The notes: a model not told the origin generated them from the letters alone. A stretch of DNA of 64,000 nt from Eubacterium sp. CAG:252 (GCA_000436535.1 FR886340.1:66255-130254), one strand, 5' to 3'. Shown: positions 8,139 through 18,252, counted from the first letter of the stretch. A program made the numbers and translations.

Positions 8139-9632
8139 ATGAAGTATATACTTGATGCAGCGCAGATGAAAGAAGTTGACAACTATTCTATAAGTACTGT
8201 GGGAATACCATCTGTAGTGCTTATGGAAAGGGCTGCCCTTTCGGTTACTTCCTATATAGCAGAAGAAGCACATATATCCACAGATAAGATGGTTTTATGC
8301 TTATGTGGAAGCGGAAACAACGGGGCAGATGGACTTGCAGTGGCAAGACAGTTATATCTTAAGGGATATAAGGTGGATGTTTTTTTATGTGAGGGAAAAC
8401 ATTCTACAGAAGAATACAGAATACAACTGAACATAATAAAGAATCTGGGCATACAATATATTAATGACCCGGATTTTTCTGCTTATGGGGTCATAGTTGA
8501 TGCACTTTTTGGCAATGGATTATCAAGAAATCTTGAAGGAAAGTCGGTGAGTGTGGTTGAGGCGGTCAATAATGCGCATAATAATGGTGCATATGTGGCA
8601 GCAGTTGATATACCATCGGGTATAAGTGCAACAAGCGGCGCTGTTATGGGCTGTGCCGTTATGGCAGATGTTACAGTCACATTTGGATATATAAAGACAG
8701 GACAGTTATTATATCCGGGAGCGGGTTACTGTGGAGAACTTAGGGTAAGCGATATAGGTTTTGCGGTATATGATAAAATGTCACAAAAAAGATATATATA
8801 TGAGCCAGAAGATATAAGGGCGAAGCTGCCGCACAGAAGGGCAGACAGCAATAAGGGAAGCTGCGGAAAGGCAATTGTTATCGCAGGTTCTAAGAAGTAT
8901 GGCGGAGCTGCAGTTCTTTCCTCAAGGGCAGCCTACAGAACGGGAGCAGGGCTTGTCAAGCTTATAACACATATTGATAACAGGAATGTAGTACTTTCCA
9001 GCAATATGGAAACCCTGCTTTCTACTTATGGCGATGAAGATACGGATGTATCAGTTAAAGAGTCACTTGAATGGGCAGATGCAGTGTGTATAGGTCCGGG
9101 ACTTTCACAGGATACACTTGCGGAAAGTCTTGTAAGGCAGGTGGCGGACGATGATACTGGTAAAAAGAAGCTTTTTGATGCGGATGCCCTTAATATAATA
9201 GCAAAGTGCGGCATAACATTAAATGGAGGACAGATTGTAGTGACACCTCATGTTGGTGAAATGTCAAGACTTACAGGAAAGAGCATAGCAGATATAAAAA
9301 GCAATATAATATCGGTCGCAGTGGATTATGCCAAAGAACACAAGTGTATATGTGTATTAAAGGATGCAAGAACTATTATTACGGATGGTGATGAGGTGTA
9401 TATCAATGTATCCGGCAATGATGGTATGGCAACAGGCGGTTCAGGAGATGTCCTGTCCGGCATAATAACTTCGCTTATGGCACAGGGAATGGACTGCTTT
9501 GATGCGGCTAAGCTTGGAGTATATATACACGGACTTGCAGGAGATGAAGCGGCCAGAGCTGGAACAAGATATTCAATGGTTGCAGGGGATATAATTGGTA
9601 ATATATCGAATGTGTTAAAAGAATATGATTAA
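8139..9632 (+). CDS. nnr: Bifunctional NAD(P)H-hydrate epimerase / ADP-dependent dehydratase
   Basis: Repairs damaged (hydrated) NADH and NADPH. 497 aa. The N-terminal YjeF_N domain (about 1-210) has the GSGNNGADG loop and VDALFGNGLSRN and epimerises R- and S-hydrates. The C-terminal ribokinase-like domain (about 220-490) has the ATP/ADP-binding GGSGDVLSG motif and dehydrates the S-form with ADP. The fused architecture is the common bacterial form. The ATG follows GGAGGGG. Being next to rex is sensible because both deal with the NAD(H) pool, but this is inference. Confidence 0.95.
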   Translation: MKYILDAAQMKEVDNYSISTVGIPSVVLMERAALSVTSYIAEEAHISTDKMVLCLCGSGNNGADGLAVARQLYLKGYKVDVFLCEGKHSTEEYRIQLNIIKNLGIQYINDPDFSAYGVIVDALFGNGLSRNLEGKSVSVVEAVNNAHNNGAYVAAVDIPSGISATSGAVMGCAVMADVTVTFGYIKTGQLLYPGAGYCGELRVSDIGFAVYDKMSQKRYIYEPEDIRAKLPHRRADSNKGSCGKAIVIAGSKKYGGAAVLSSRAAYRTGAGLVKLITHIDNRNVVLSSNMETLLSTYGDEDTDVSVKESLEWADAVCIGPGLSQDTLAESLVRQVADDDTGKKKLFDADALNIIAKCGITLNGGQIVVTPHVGEMSRLTGKSIADIKSNIISVAVDYAKEHKCICVLKDARTIITDGDEVYINVSGNDGMATGGSGDVLSGIITSLMAQGMDCFDAAKLGVYIHGLAGDEAARAGTRYSMVAGDIIGNISNVLKEYD

Positions 9633-9880
9633 TAGCACTAACGTTTACCATTAAAAATATCTGTAAATTATTTATGCATACAGCAGATAAATGAATTTAA
9701 TACTATAAATCAGCAAATACAGAATAATGCACAAAAATAATTCACTCATTTATAAATTTAATAATTAAAAATTTTAAGAATTCAGAATACGAAGAGATTA
9801 CATCAAGTGAATAAACACGGGAAACCTGGCAATACTTTAACTATAATCGATTAAGTAAATGCTTTGGGAGTGTGATATAA

Positions 9881-10234
9881 GTGGTAATCAAACGTGGAGA
9901 TATATTTTATGCAGATTTAAGACCAGTTGTTGGTTCAGAACAGGGCGGAATAAGGCCGGTTCTTATTATACAGAATGATACAGGCAATAAGCACAGTCCG
10001 ACTGTCATATGTGCAGCGATTACATCAAAGATGAACAAGGCAAAGCTGCCAACACACGTTGAGATAGATTCGTGTCATTATGATATAGTCAAAGATTCGG
10101 TTATACTTCTTGAGCAGCTTCGCACCATAGATAAGAAGCGTCTTAAAGATAAAGTATGCCATCTTGATAACGACATAATAGGACAGGTGGATAAAGCACT
10201 TAGCGTAAGCCTTGAGATGAACCATAATTATTGA
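9881..10234 (+). CDS. MazF/EndoA (PemK-family) mRNA interferase toxin
   Basis: 117-aa sequence-specific endoribonuclease of the PemK/MazF family, closely resembling B. subtilis EndoA (NdoA) from memory: [20 protein letters not shown], then [19 protein letters not shown] and [17 protein letters not shown]. The conserved Arg of the GGIRP loop and the Thr/Ser of the active region are present. It starts with GTG at 9881, 10 nt after GGGAG. No antitoxin gene is visible in the 248 AT-rich bases upstream nor immediately downstream, so it is either an orphan or its antitoxin is encoded elsewhere. Confidence 0.92.
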   Translation: MVIKRGDIFYADLRPVVGSEQGGIRPVLIIQNDTGNKHSPTVICAAITSKMNKAKLPTHVEIDSCHYDIVKDSVILLEQLRTIDKKRLKDKVCHLDNDIIGQVDKALSVSLEMNHNY

Positions 10235-10340
10235 CTGATACAGCCGGTATGTGATATTCTAATGGCAATATCTGTCAGATATTACAGACAGAGATATATA
10301 AGTTTATTAACAATATATAGCGAAAGGATTTATACGAATT

Positions 10341-11231
10341 ATGAACGAGGGTCATCCCGCGGAAGGAAATGAAGGTTTGTTTTCCGGATTTTTTAAGAAG
10401 TTTGGAAGAGGAAAACGAGAAGAAGATGTAACAGAAGAGATTATGGATATGGTCAATGAAAGCCATGAACAGGGAGTTATAGCAGAGAATGAGGCCGAGA
10501 TGATTGGCAACATATTCGAGTTTGCGGAAAAGCAGGCAGAAGATGTTATGACACACAGAAAGAATATTGTCGCACTTGATGCAGCACTTACGGTAAGCGA
10601 GGCATTTGACATAGTTATGGAGGAGAGCTTTTCAAGGTATCCTGTGTATGACGGCGACATAGATAATATAATTGGCATATTACATATCAGAGATCTTCTG
10701 AAGGTATACGTTAAGGAAGAGGATAGGAGTAAGAAGCTCTATCAGGTTAAAAATCAGGTTATGTTTGAGCCATTCTGCATACCGGAAACAAGAAGCGTAA
10801 GTGTTCTTTTTAAGGAAATGCAGTCTAAGAAAAATCATTTTGCAGTAGTTGTAGATGAGTATGGACAGACAACTGGTATTGTTACGATGGAGGACATTCT
10901 TGAGGAGATAGTTGGCAATATCTTAGATGAGTATGATGAAGAGGAAGTCCAGATAAGACAGCTTTCAGATGGAAAGTATGAGATGGATGGTCAGACACCG
11001 TTAGAGGATATTGAAGAAAAGCTTGGAATTGAGTTTAACTGTGAGGATATAGATACACTTAATGGATATATGATATATAAGCTTGGTAAAATTCCCGCTG
11101 AGAATGAGAAGTTTGAAACAGAGTGCGGTGGTTATACATTCAGGATATTATCTGTATCCGGCAAGATGATACAGAAGGTTCTTGTTGTAAAAAACGGGAA
11201 CGCAGGGGATAAGGATAATGAAGCACATTAA
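10341..11231 (+). CDS. CorC/HlyC-type CBS-domain protein
   Basis: 296 aa with no membrane segment. After a basic N-terminus (FFKKFGRGKREEDV), residues about 60-200 form two CBS domains (DVMTHRKNIVALD; FSRYPVYDGDIDNIIGILHI; HFAVVVDEYGQTTGIVTMED). Residues about 210-290 form a CorC_HlyC (transporter-associated) domain. The DUF21 membrane domain of full-length relatives is missing, as in E. coli CorC. Relatives are linked to Mg2+/Co2+ efflux and adenine-nucleotide sensing; the substrate here is unknown. Its end overlaps the next permease gene by 14 nt. Confidence 0.88.
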   Translation: MNEGHPAEGNEGLFSGFFKKFGRGKREEDVTEEIMDMVNESHEQGVIAENEAEMIGNIFEFAEKQAEDVMTHRKNIVALDAALTVSEAFDIVMEESFSRYPVYDGDIDNIIGILHIRDLLKVYVKEEDRSKKLYQVKNQVMFEPFCIPETRSVSVLFKEMQSKKNHFAVVVDEYGQTTGIVTMEDILEEIVGNILDEYDEEEVQIRQLSDGKYEMDGQTPLEDIEEKLGIEFNCEDIDTLNGYMIYKLGKIPAENEKFETECGGYTFRILSVSGKMIQKVLVVKNGNAGDKDNEAH

Positions 11232-11964
11232 AAGAATTGTTATGGTTCTTATATGGCTTATAATATGGCAGATTGCCAGTATGATGACAGGACTTGAGCT
11301 TTTGCTTGCAAGTCCTGTTGCTGTATTAAGAACTCTTATTGAAATGCTTGTATCAAAGGCGTTCTATATGACACTTTCACACAGCCTGTTAAACATAGGA
11401 AGCGGACTATTGGCAGGAATTATCATAGGTGTGGCAGTCGGCATAGGTTCAGGACGGTTTAACACATTTGCGCAGTTCGTGGAAATTCCGCTTCAGCTTA
11501 TGAAGTCGCTTCCTGTTGCCGCATTTATAATACTTCTGCTTATGTGGTTTGGCTCTAGGAATGTATCGCGTATAATATCAGCTATGGTTGTCATACCAAT
11601 GGTGACGGCAGGAGTTACGGATGGCATAAGAAACGCAGATACAGGTCTTGTCAATATGGCAAAGGTGTATAATATGAGCCGCTTAAACCGTTTCAGGTAC
11701 ATATATATGACAGGTGTGTATCCATATCTTGAAACGCAGCTTAAAATAGCACTTGGAATGTGCTTTAAGGCGGGAATATCGGCAGAGATAATAGGACTTG
11801 TGTCTGATACAATAGGAACAAGTATGTATTATGCCAAAATGTATCTGCTGTCAGCAGAGCTTTTTGCATGGAGTATTGTTGTGATAGCGGTGAGCTTCAT
11901 TATTGAAAAGCTCATATTAAAGCTGCTTGGACTTATATATAAAGCTTTGCAGGGTAATCTGTAA
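11218..11964 (+). CDS. ABC importer permease, nitrate/sulfonate/taurine (SsuC/TauC) type
   Basis: 248 aa with about six hydrophobic helices. The conserved cytoplasmic EAA-type loop is seen around AKVYNMSRLNRFRYIYMTGVYPYLETQLKIALG, and LQLMKSLPVAAFIILLLMWFG is typical of the BPD_transp_1 proteins of the SsuC/TauC/ThiX group. It starts inside the end of the CorC-like gene and is followed at once by its ATPase. No periplasmic-type binding protein gene is present nearby, so the substrate cannot be inferred. Confidence 0.88.
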   Translation: MKHIKRIVMVLIWLIIWQIASMMTGLELLLASPVAVLRTLIEMLVSKAFYMTLSHSLLNIGSGLLAGIIIGVAVGIGSGRFNTFAQFVEIPLQLMKSLPVAAFIILLLMWFGSRNVSRIISAMVVIPMVTAGVTDGIRNADTGLVNMAKVYNMSRLNRFRYIYMTGVYPYLETQLKIALGMCFKAGISAEIIGLVSDTIGTSMYYAKMYLLSAELFAWSIVVIAVSFIIEKLILKLLGLIYKALQGNL

Positions 11965-11997
11965 ATGTGTAATAATGACGTTTGGAAGAAGATAAAG

Positions 11998-12645
11998 ATG
12001 AAAAGACTGGAACTTAAAAATATAAGAAAAAGCTATAACGGCAGGTGTGTGCTAGATAGTATTAGTGCAGTGTGCAGCTCTTCACAGCCAGTGTGTGTAA
12101 GAGGTGTGTCGGGAGCGGGAAAGACAACACTGCTTAATATTATAATGGGTCTTGTAAATGCGGATGAGGGAGAGCTTGTATACAATGATGAAATAAATAA
12201 ACATGAAAAATGTAGTGGTAATAAAAATGATTACAGGCTCTCATCAGTATTTCAGGAATCAGCACTTGTCGGACACTTAAACCCTGTTATTAATGTATCA
12301 ATGGTACTTAAGGAAAAGACAGATAAGAGTATTATAAGAAATGAACTCTGTAAGCTGGTTGATGAGGAATGTATTGATAAGCCATGTACACAGCTTAGCG
12401 GAGGAATGAAGAGGCGTGTTGAGATAGTCCGTGCGATGATGGCTGACTCAGATGTTGTTATTATGGATGAGCCATTTGCAGGGCTTGACGATAAAACCAA
12501 AGACACAGTTATACATTATATTATAAATAATATCAGAGAAAGAGTTCTTATAATATCGACTCATGACGATGAAGATGTAAAAAAGTTAAGTGCTAAGGTG
12601 CTTTTTATTGACAATAAGGTTGCTAATTGCTACAATAATGTGTGA
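11998..12645 (+). CDS. ABC importer ATP-binding protein paired with the preceding permease
   Basis: 215 aa from ATG 11998 (GGAAGAAG about 9 nt before); an alternative ATG at 11965 directly abuts the permease stop and would add 11 residues. Walker A GVSGAGKTT, Q-loop SSVFQESALVGHL, signature LSGGMKRRVEIVRAM, Walker B VVIMDEPFAGLDD and H-loop ISTHDDED are all intact. It energises the SsuC-like permease. Somewhat shorter than usual SsuB-type ATPases (about 250 aa). Confidence 0.9.
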   Translation: MKRLELKNIRKSYNGRCVLDSISAVCSSSQPVCVRGVSGAGKTTLLNIIMGLVNADEGELVYNDEINKHEKCSGNKNDYRLSSVFQESALVGHLNPVINVSMVLKEKTDKSIIRNELCKLVDEECIDKPCTQLSGGMKRRVEIVRAMMADSDVVIMDEPFAGLDDKTKDTVIHYIINNIRERVLIISTHDDEDVKKLSAKVLFIDNKVANCYNNV

Positions 12646-12754
12646 TTTTATATGATTATACAGAAGTTTATAAAAAAGGTCAGTATTTTTAACAGGACAG
12701 GCTTTTTTTATTGACATTTTGGATATTGTATATAATGTTTTGGAGGAAAGATAT

Positions 12755-13246
12755 ATGAGAAGAGCAGTATTTTCAATTCTAGTAGATAATTCATCAGGTG
12801 TTCTTAGCCGTGTGGCTGGATTATTCAGCCGTAGAGGTTATAATATAGACAGTCTTACTGTAGGAGAGACACTTGATCCTAAGTTATCTCGAATGACTAT
12901 AACAGTAACTGGTGATGATGATGTCCTTGAACAGATTGAAAAACAGCTTGGCAAGCTTATAGATGTTAAGGAAATTGTAGAACTTCCACATGATGAGTCT
13001 GTATGCAGAGAGCTTGTTCTTATAAAGGTATTATGTACAAGGGAAGAAAGACAGCAGATAACAACTATGGCAGATATATACAGAGCAAATATAGTTGATG
13101 TTGCCAAGAACTCACTTATTATTTCGCTTACTGGTAGTCAGAGTAAGATTGATTCATTCATCGAATTACTTGATGGTTTTAAAATTACAGAACTCGCAAG
13201 AACTGGTATCACTGGTCTTGCAAGAGGCGCTGCAAGTTTAAAATAA
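12755..13246 (+). CDS. ilvN: Acetolactate synthase small (regulatory) subunit
   Basis: Regulatory subunit of acetohydroxyacid synthase, giving valine feedback inhibition in isoleucine/valine synthesis. 163 aa. N-terminal ACT domain (AVFSILVDNSSGVLSRVAGLFSRRGYNIDSL) and C-terminal ALS_ss domain. I chose the ATG at 12755 because TGGAGGAAAG lies 5 nt upstream; the in-frame codon at 12719 has no such site and adds 12 non-conserved residues. A TTGACA with a nearby TATAAT (only 14 bp apart) precedes it. The catalytic subunit ilvB is not in the window. ilvC follows after 31 bp. Confidence 0.95.
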   Translation: MRRAVFSILVDNSSGVLSRVAGLFSRRGYNIDSLTVGETLDPKLSRMTITVTGDDDVLEQIEKQLGKLIDVKEIVELPHDESVCRELVLIKVLCTREERQQITTMADIYRANIVDVAKNSLIISLTGSQSKIDSFIELLDGFKITELARTGITGLARGAASLK

Positions 13247-13277
13247 ATATTTTTTATTACTTTCGGAGGTATATTAA

Positions 13278-14303
<1,026 letters not shown>

Positions 14304-14360
14304 TCTGTAGTAATACGAATTAGGAGCAGATAAAGCTTTGGCTGTACAGTGTATAAAAAT

Positions 14361-14399
14361 AAAAGGTTGTGGCACGTTCATTGTGTCACAACCTTTTTT
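14361..14399 (+). terminator. Rho-independent terminator after ilvC
   Basis: AAAAGGTTGTG ... CACAACCTTTTTT with CAC/GTG continuing the stem around a short loop. There is an A-run on the opposite side, so it may also end transcription of the converging minus-strand gene. Confidence 0.9.
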
Positions 14400-14476
14400 G
14401 GTTTTTTGTCAAAATCAGAGATAAAATGCTTCTCCAATTTATCCAGCATTAAGTATTATAATTGTTACGGTAAGTG

Positions 14477-16075
14477 TTAATTATTGTCCTTATTAAATTC
14501 GTCTTTATTCTCATTATATTTCTTTTTATAAAGATTTCTTGTGCGGTAAGCCTGTCCACCTATGACAACGCCGATTATAAGTATAGCTGCAAGAGTTATG
14601 GCAAGCTGCTTTATATCCGGTGTCTGTGAAGTGTTGTCAGAGGAAGCTTCCTCATCTTCATCGTTATTATCAGAAGTAGTAGCTGCAAGTTGTGCTTCTT
14701 TTTCTTTCTCTGCCTGAATACGGGCTTCCTCTCTTTTAGCTTCACGCTCTGAGTGAAGAGTGGTTACATTTTCCATCATATCATTGCTGGTATCATAACC
14801 TACAGTTGTACGGTATAGTCCGAAGGCACGCATGTCAAAGTTACCCCAGTAGGTCTTTGCATAACCATTATCCATAACATTAAAGGAGTAGGAAATCTGT
14901 GATACATGCTTCTGAAATGCTGTTTTTAATACATCAACAGTTGTTCGTCCTCCAAACCTTTCAAGAGGTGAGTCAACATCAAGAGTGAGTGTGTTTTCAT
15001 TATATAAATGGTAGTAAGTCTTTGGAACATCCCATGTGCCGTAAGTGGATGCTGAGTCACTGTTAAATGAAGCATCAGACGAATTATTAACAGCATCTGA
15101 AACAGCCTTTGCATATATACGGTGGTTGCCGTGTCCATATTCACCATTAAAATCCTGTGACACGCATACTAAAGGCCTGAAACGTCTTATGACGGATGTG
15201 GCATAAGATACGATATCGTCATAATCATACTGGGTGAGCGCGGTATCAAGGTCAAGTGAGTAAAGGTCCATAAAGTCACCTTTTACAGGATAATGTGTTA
15301 TTCCACATTCCCACAGACCATCAAGTTCTTCGTGCTGTCTTACAGGTTCAGTAAGAAAGAAGTTACACATATATGCAACCTGAACATTAAGTCCCTGTTC
15401 GCCGCCATAGTTTGCCAGTACACCGCCAAGGAAAAGTATCTCATCATCTGCGTGTGTGGAAAATACGAGAATATCAGTATCATCATCACAAGGAGGCTGC
15501 CATACCTGGACAGATGATGGAAGAGTACCAGCGGAGTAGGCATATATATCAGAAACTTCACAGTCATATGAAGTCCTGATAGTTACAGATGTTGTTCCTT
15601 CATCAATAGGAATATAATCGTGAAGATAGCCGTAAGCTCCACACTGGATTATGTGGCTGTCATTGTTGTTGCTGTTATTATTATTGGAACTGTTGTTATC
15701 AGAATTGCCAGAGCTTTGTATACTTTCATAGCTCAAAGTATAATTTCCAGTTTCACTTCCCCACAGAATGTATACACCATACATGGGCTCATCTGATTTT
15801 ATGGATATGCAGTCATCCTTAGATATTCCTGTGGTTGTGTCATAAGAGCCATCTGTAACTGCGGCAGTTATATCATCAGTGGATGAGCCACTGATGCTGT
15901 TTACAGTTATATCAATAGCAGTGGCATGCGTGTCAAGTGAAGTGGTTTCATAAGACGTATTAGTATTTTCATCTGCAAGAATCTGTGTAACAGTCATAGC
16001 TGGCATGTTAAAACATGATACAGTCATAGCGGTGAGTGCTATGGCTGATGATTGTAATACTTTATGTATATTCAT
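14477..16075 (-). CDS. Secreted, membrane-anchored PIG-L/LmbE-type deacetylase
   Basis: 532 aa from ATG 16075, 6 nt after GAGG; a longer frame to 16213 has no ribosome binding site and would spoil the signal peptide. The N-terminus (MNIHKVLQSSAIALTAMTVS) is an export signal. Residues about 25-190 are Ser/Thr/Asn/Asp-rich with a short poly-Ser/Asn run. The PIG-L fold follows: DILVFSTHADDEILFLGG (the HxDDE metal motif near residue 207) and GEYGHGNHRIYAKAV (HxxH). An Ala/Glu/Lys-rich helical stretch and a C-terminal membrane helix (ITLAAILIIGVVIGG) with a basic tail suggest cell-surface retention. The family removes N-acetyl groups from sugars using zinc; the substrate is unknown. Confidence 0.87.
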   Translation of the reverse strand: MNIHKVLQSSAIALTAMTVSCFNMPAMTVTQILADENTNTSYETTSLDTHATAIDITVNSISGSSTDDITAAVTDGSYDTTTGISKDDCISIKSDEPMYGVYILWGSETGNYTLSYESIQSSGNSDNNSSNNNNSNNNDSHIIQCGAYGYLHDYIPIDEGTTSVTIRTSYDCEVSDIYAYSAGTLPSSVQVWQPPCDDDTDILVFSTHADDEILFLGGVLANYGGEQGLNVQVAYMCNFFLTEPVRQHEELDGLWECGITHYPVKGDFMDLYSLDLDTALTQYDYDDIVSYATSVIRRFRPLVCVSQDFNGEYGHGNHRIYAKAVSDAVNNSSDASFNSDSASTYGTWDVPKTYYHLYNENTLTLDVDSPLERFGGRTTVDVLKTAFQKHVSQISYSFNVMDNGYAKTYWGNFDMRAFGLYRTTVGYDTSNDMMENVTTLHSEREAKREEARIQAEKEKEAQLAATTSDNNDEDEEASSDNTSQTPDIKQLAITLAAILIIGVVIGGQAYRTRNLYKKKYNENKDEFNKDNN

Positions 16076-16297
16076 ATTTATCCTCATTTCTGTGCACATT
16101 TTAATGAAGCATATATAATAATCGATAGTTAGTAATAGGGTTAAAGTATGGTTCGATAAATATTTTAATGCAGCATTATTATAGTATACCGTATATTCGT
16201 GTAGGATACACAAGGATGCAAATGTAATGATACATATAAATAGTGCACATATGGTAATCTAACACATTATGATGTAAGTGTCAAAAAGATTGAAACT

Positions 16298-16327
16298 TTG
16301 ACAGAATGGGTAATATATGTGTATTAT
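16298..16327 (+). promoter_or_regulatory. Promoter upstream of the HemC-like gene
   Basis: TTGACA (16298-16303), 18 bp, TATTAT (16322-16327), in the 353-bp divergent gap 16076-16428. The leader after it is purine-rich; no other element is recognised in this gap. Confidence 0.6.
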
Positions 16328-16428
16328 ATAATATCAGGGATAAGAGGAAAAAGGCACAGGTATGCCAGATAAGACTTTTTAACCTGCAAATAAATAAGAA
16401 CAGAAAAATATAAGAACAGAATAAAAAA

Positions 16429-17331
16429 ATGGAAATAAGATTAGGAATAAGAGATACAGACAGATTATGCAGGGCACAGACAGAGCTTGTGGCAAGCCAG
16501 ATAAAAAAGGCGTGTCCTGAAGTTACATTTACAAGGCGTGAGCTTGCAGGATACATAGGTGGAAGCGAAGAGGATGAGCATTGGATTACAGATGTTGTAA
16601 ATGCAATATCACAGGGAAGAATTGATATGGGTGTTGTCAGTATGAAGAAGCTTATGAAAGCTGAGTCTTCTGTTATATGGAACAGAGGAATAAATCTTAC
16701 TGCAATAACCAGAAGAAGGGATGCAAGAACAGTACTTATAACGAAAAAACAAAAGACAAAAGGTGGTCTGTCACGGGGAAAAAGCCAGGCAAGAGAAACA
16801 GCTGTGTTATATACATCTTCAATGGATATTAAGGAACGTTGTCCTTATGTGTATGCAGACACAGAGTGTTTGTATGATAACAGTCTTGATGACTGCCTGA
16901 TTAGACTACACAACGATGAGTGTGATGGTGTCATAACACAGGCAGATATATTGCGCCTTTATAAGTATAATCATATGAAGGACTATATATATGATTACAT
17001 ACCTACAAGTATATATGTTCCAGAAACAGGGGAGGCTATGTCAGCAGTTCTTACGTCAACTGACGCAGATATTATTGATATGGTAAGCCGTGTGTCAGAT
17101 GAAAATGCAGTAAAGTGCATAAATATAGAAAGCGATACAATACAGAGGCTTAATGTGCGTGGATATATGCAGATGACAAGGGCTATGGCTTCTATTGAAG
17201 ATGATGTGCTGAGGGTGGATGCATGTATATATAATCATGATAGGAGTCTTCACAGGAGTAATAGTGGTGATGTAAATAGTCCCAAAACGGTTATTACTAA
17301 TCTGGTCTCTGATATTATATCAAAAATATAA
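16429..17331 (+). CDS. HemC-like (hydroxymethylbilane synthase fold) protein with lost catalytic residues
   Basis: 300 aa aligning end to end, by eye, with porphobilinogen deaminase. IRLGIRDTDRLCRAQTELVA matches the N-terminal strand/helix, AISQGRIDMGVVSMKKL the active-site loop, and LIRLHNDECDGVITQADILRL the domain-2 helix. Key residues are changed. The catalytic Asp (D84 of E. coli, in HSMKDVP) is Lys74. The Arg pair of GTSSLRRQ is absent (TSSMDIKE). The Cys that carries the dipyrromethane cofactor (RLEGGC) is replaced by Tyr246 (RLNVRGY). Activity as a synthase is therefore very unlikely. No other haem or cobamide genes are adjacent. The start lacks a clear Shine-Dalgarno sequence (AT-rich leader only). 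Confidence 0.7.
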   Translation: MEIRLGIRDTDRLCRAQTELVASQIKKACPEVTFTRRELAGYIGGSEEDEHWITDVVNAISQGRIDMGVVSMKKLMKAESSVIWNRGINLTAITRRRDARTVLITKKQKTKGGLSRGKSQARETAVLYTSSMDIKERCPYVYADTECLYDNSLDDCLIRLHNDECDGVITQADILRLYKYNHMKDYIYDYIPTSIYVPETGEAMSAVLTSTDADIIDMVSRVSDENAVKCINIESDTIQRLNVRGYMQMTRAMASIEDDVLRVDACIYNHDRSLHRSNSGDVNSPKTVITNLVSDIISKI

Positions 17332-17350
17332 TAAATATAATCCAGAAGCT

Positions 17351-17379
17351 TTGACCTTACTGAAAAAGTATGATAATAT
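17351..17379 (+). promoter_or_regulatory. Promoter of mecA
   Basis: TTGACC (17351-17356), 17 bp, TAATAT (17374-17379), ending 50 bp before the mecA start. Confidence 0.65.
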
Positions 17380-17429
17380 AAAATGGTCTGTAATATCAGA
17401 TTATAATGAAGAATAGAGGAATATGATAT

Positions 17430-18215
17430 ATGGAATTTAAAAAGATAGATGACAATAAGTTTCAATGTCTGCTTTTTGAGGAAGATTTAGAGGATAACAA
17501 TATAACACTTGATGATTTTTTTAGAAATGATACAGATAAGATACATAGTCTTCTGGAGGTTGTTATGGAGGAGGCTTCCAAAAGCATAGATGTAGAGATG
17601 AACGGTGGAGTTATGTCACTTCAGCTTGCACCACAACCGGACCACTCTATATTACTTACAGTATCTTCTGGAAAGGATGACTTTGGCAATATGTTAAGAC
17701 AGGTTGGAGAAAAGGCTGCAAGAGCATTTTCATCACAGCCGGATGACACAAAGGGTAATGTTATAAAGAATGCAAAAGGCGAGGCAAAGCCAGCAGAGTT
17801 TACTGCATTTGACAAGATAAAGGACATATTTGAGGAGATGAAGAATTCGGATAATGCAGGAAGCTCTATTAATCCGAATGACCTTTATAAGAACAATGGA
17901 AAGCATATAAGCAAGGTTGTGACAGTAGGCTTCGCTGTATACATATTTGAAAGCTTCGATGACTTTGAGGATATGTGTGCGGTATGCCCTAAGATATGGG
18001 GAGTGGCCAACAGCCTTTATAAGAAGAATGGAACATATTATCTTGTGCTTGAAAAGGGCAGATGTTCTAAGGACAGATATGTAACTATATGTAATGTTAT
18101 AAGTGAATATGGCAGAATGGATTCAGATAAGGAAGCGAGAGTTCTGTGGGTTAAGGAGAACTGCGATGTAGTTATAGGAACTAATGCCATAGGAAAGTTA
18201 AAAAAGTATGCATAA
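17430..18215 (+). CDS. mecA: MecA-type adaptor protein for ClpC
   Basis: Adaptor that delivers substrates to the ClpCP protease in Bacillota. 261 aa. N-terminal substrate-binding domain begins MEFKKIDDNKFQCLLFEEDL and continues NNITLDDFF, the usual MecA opening. Residues about 100-160 are a low-complexity linker. The C-terminal Clp-binding part (about 165-258) reads VYIFESFDDFEDMC ... NSLYKKNGTYYLVLEKG ... ISEYGR, all typical. Its own promoter lies upstream, and the S66 peptidase gene follows 37 bp downstream. Confidence 0.88.
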   Translation: MEFKKIDDNKFQCLLFEEDLEDNNITLDDFFRNDTDKIHSLLEVVMEEASKSIDVEMNGGVMSLQLAPQPDHSILLTVSSGKDDFGNMLRQVGEKAARAFSSQPDDTKGNVIKNAKGEAKPAEFTAFDKIKDIFEEMKNSDNAGSSINPNDLYKNNGKHISKVVTVGFAVYIFESFDDFEDMCAVCPKIWGVANSLYKKNGTYYLVLEKGRCSKDRYVTICNVISEYGRMDSDKEARVLWVKENCDVVIGTNAIGKLKKYA

Positions 18216-18252
18216 GCATATATAATATAAGCGCAAAGAAAGGAAGATAAAT

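Noticed and set aside
12676..12712. Terminator after the ABC importer ATPase (AAAAAGGTC ... GACAGGCTTTTT)
   Set aside because: The stem needs a three-base bulge and is too weak to list, although the T-run fits.
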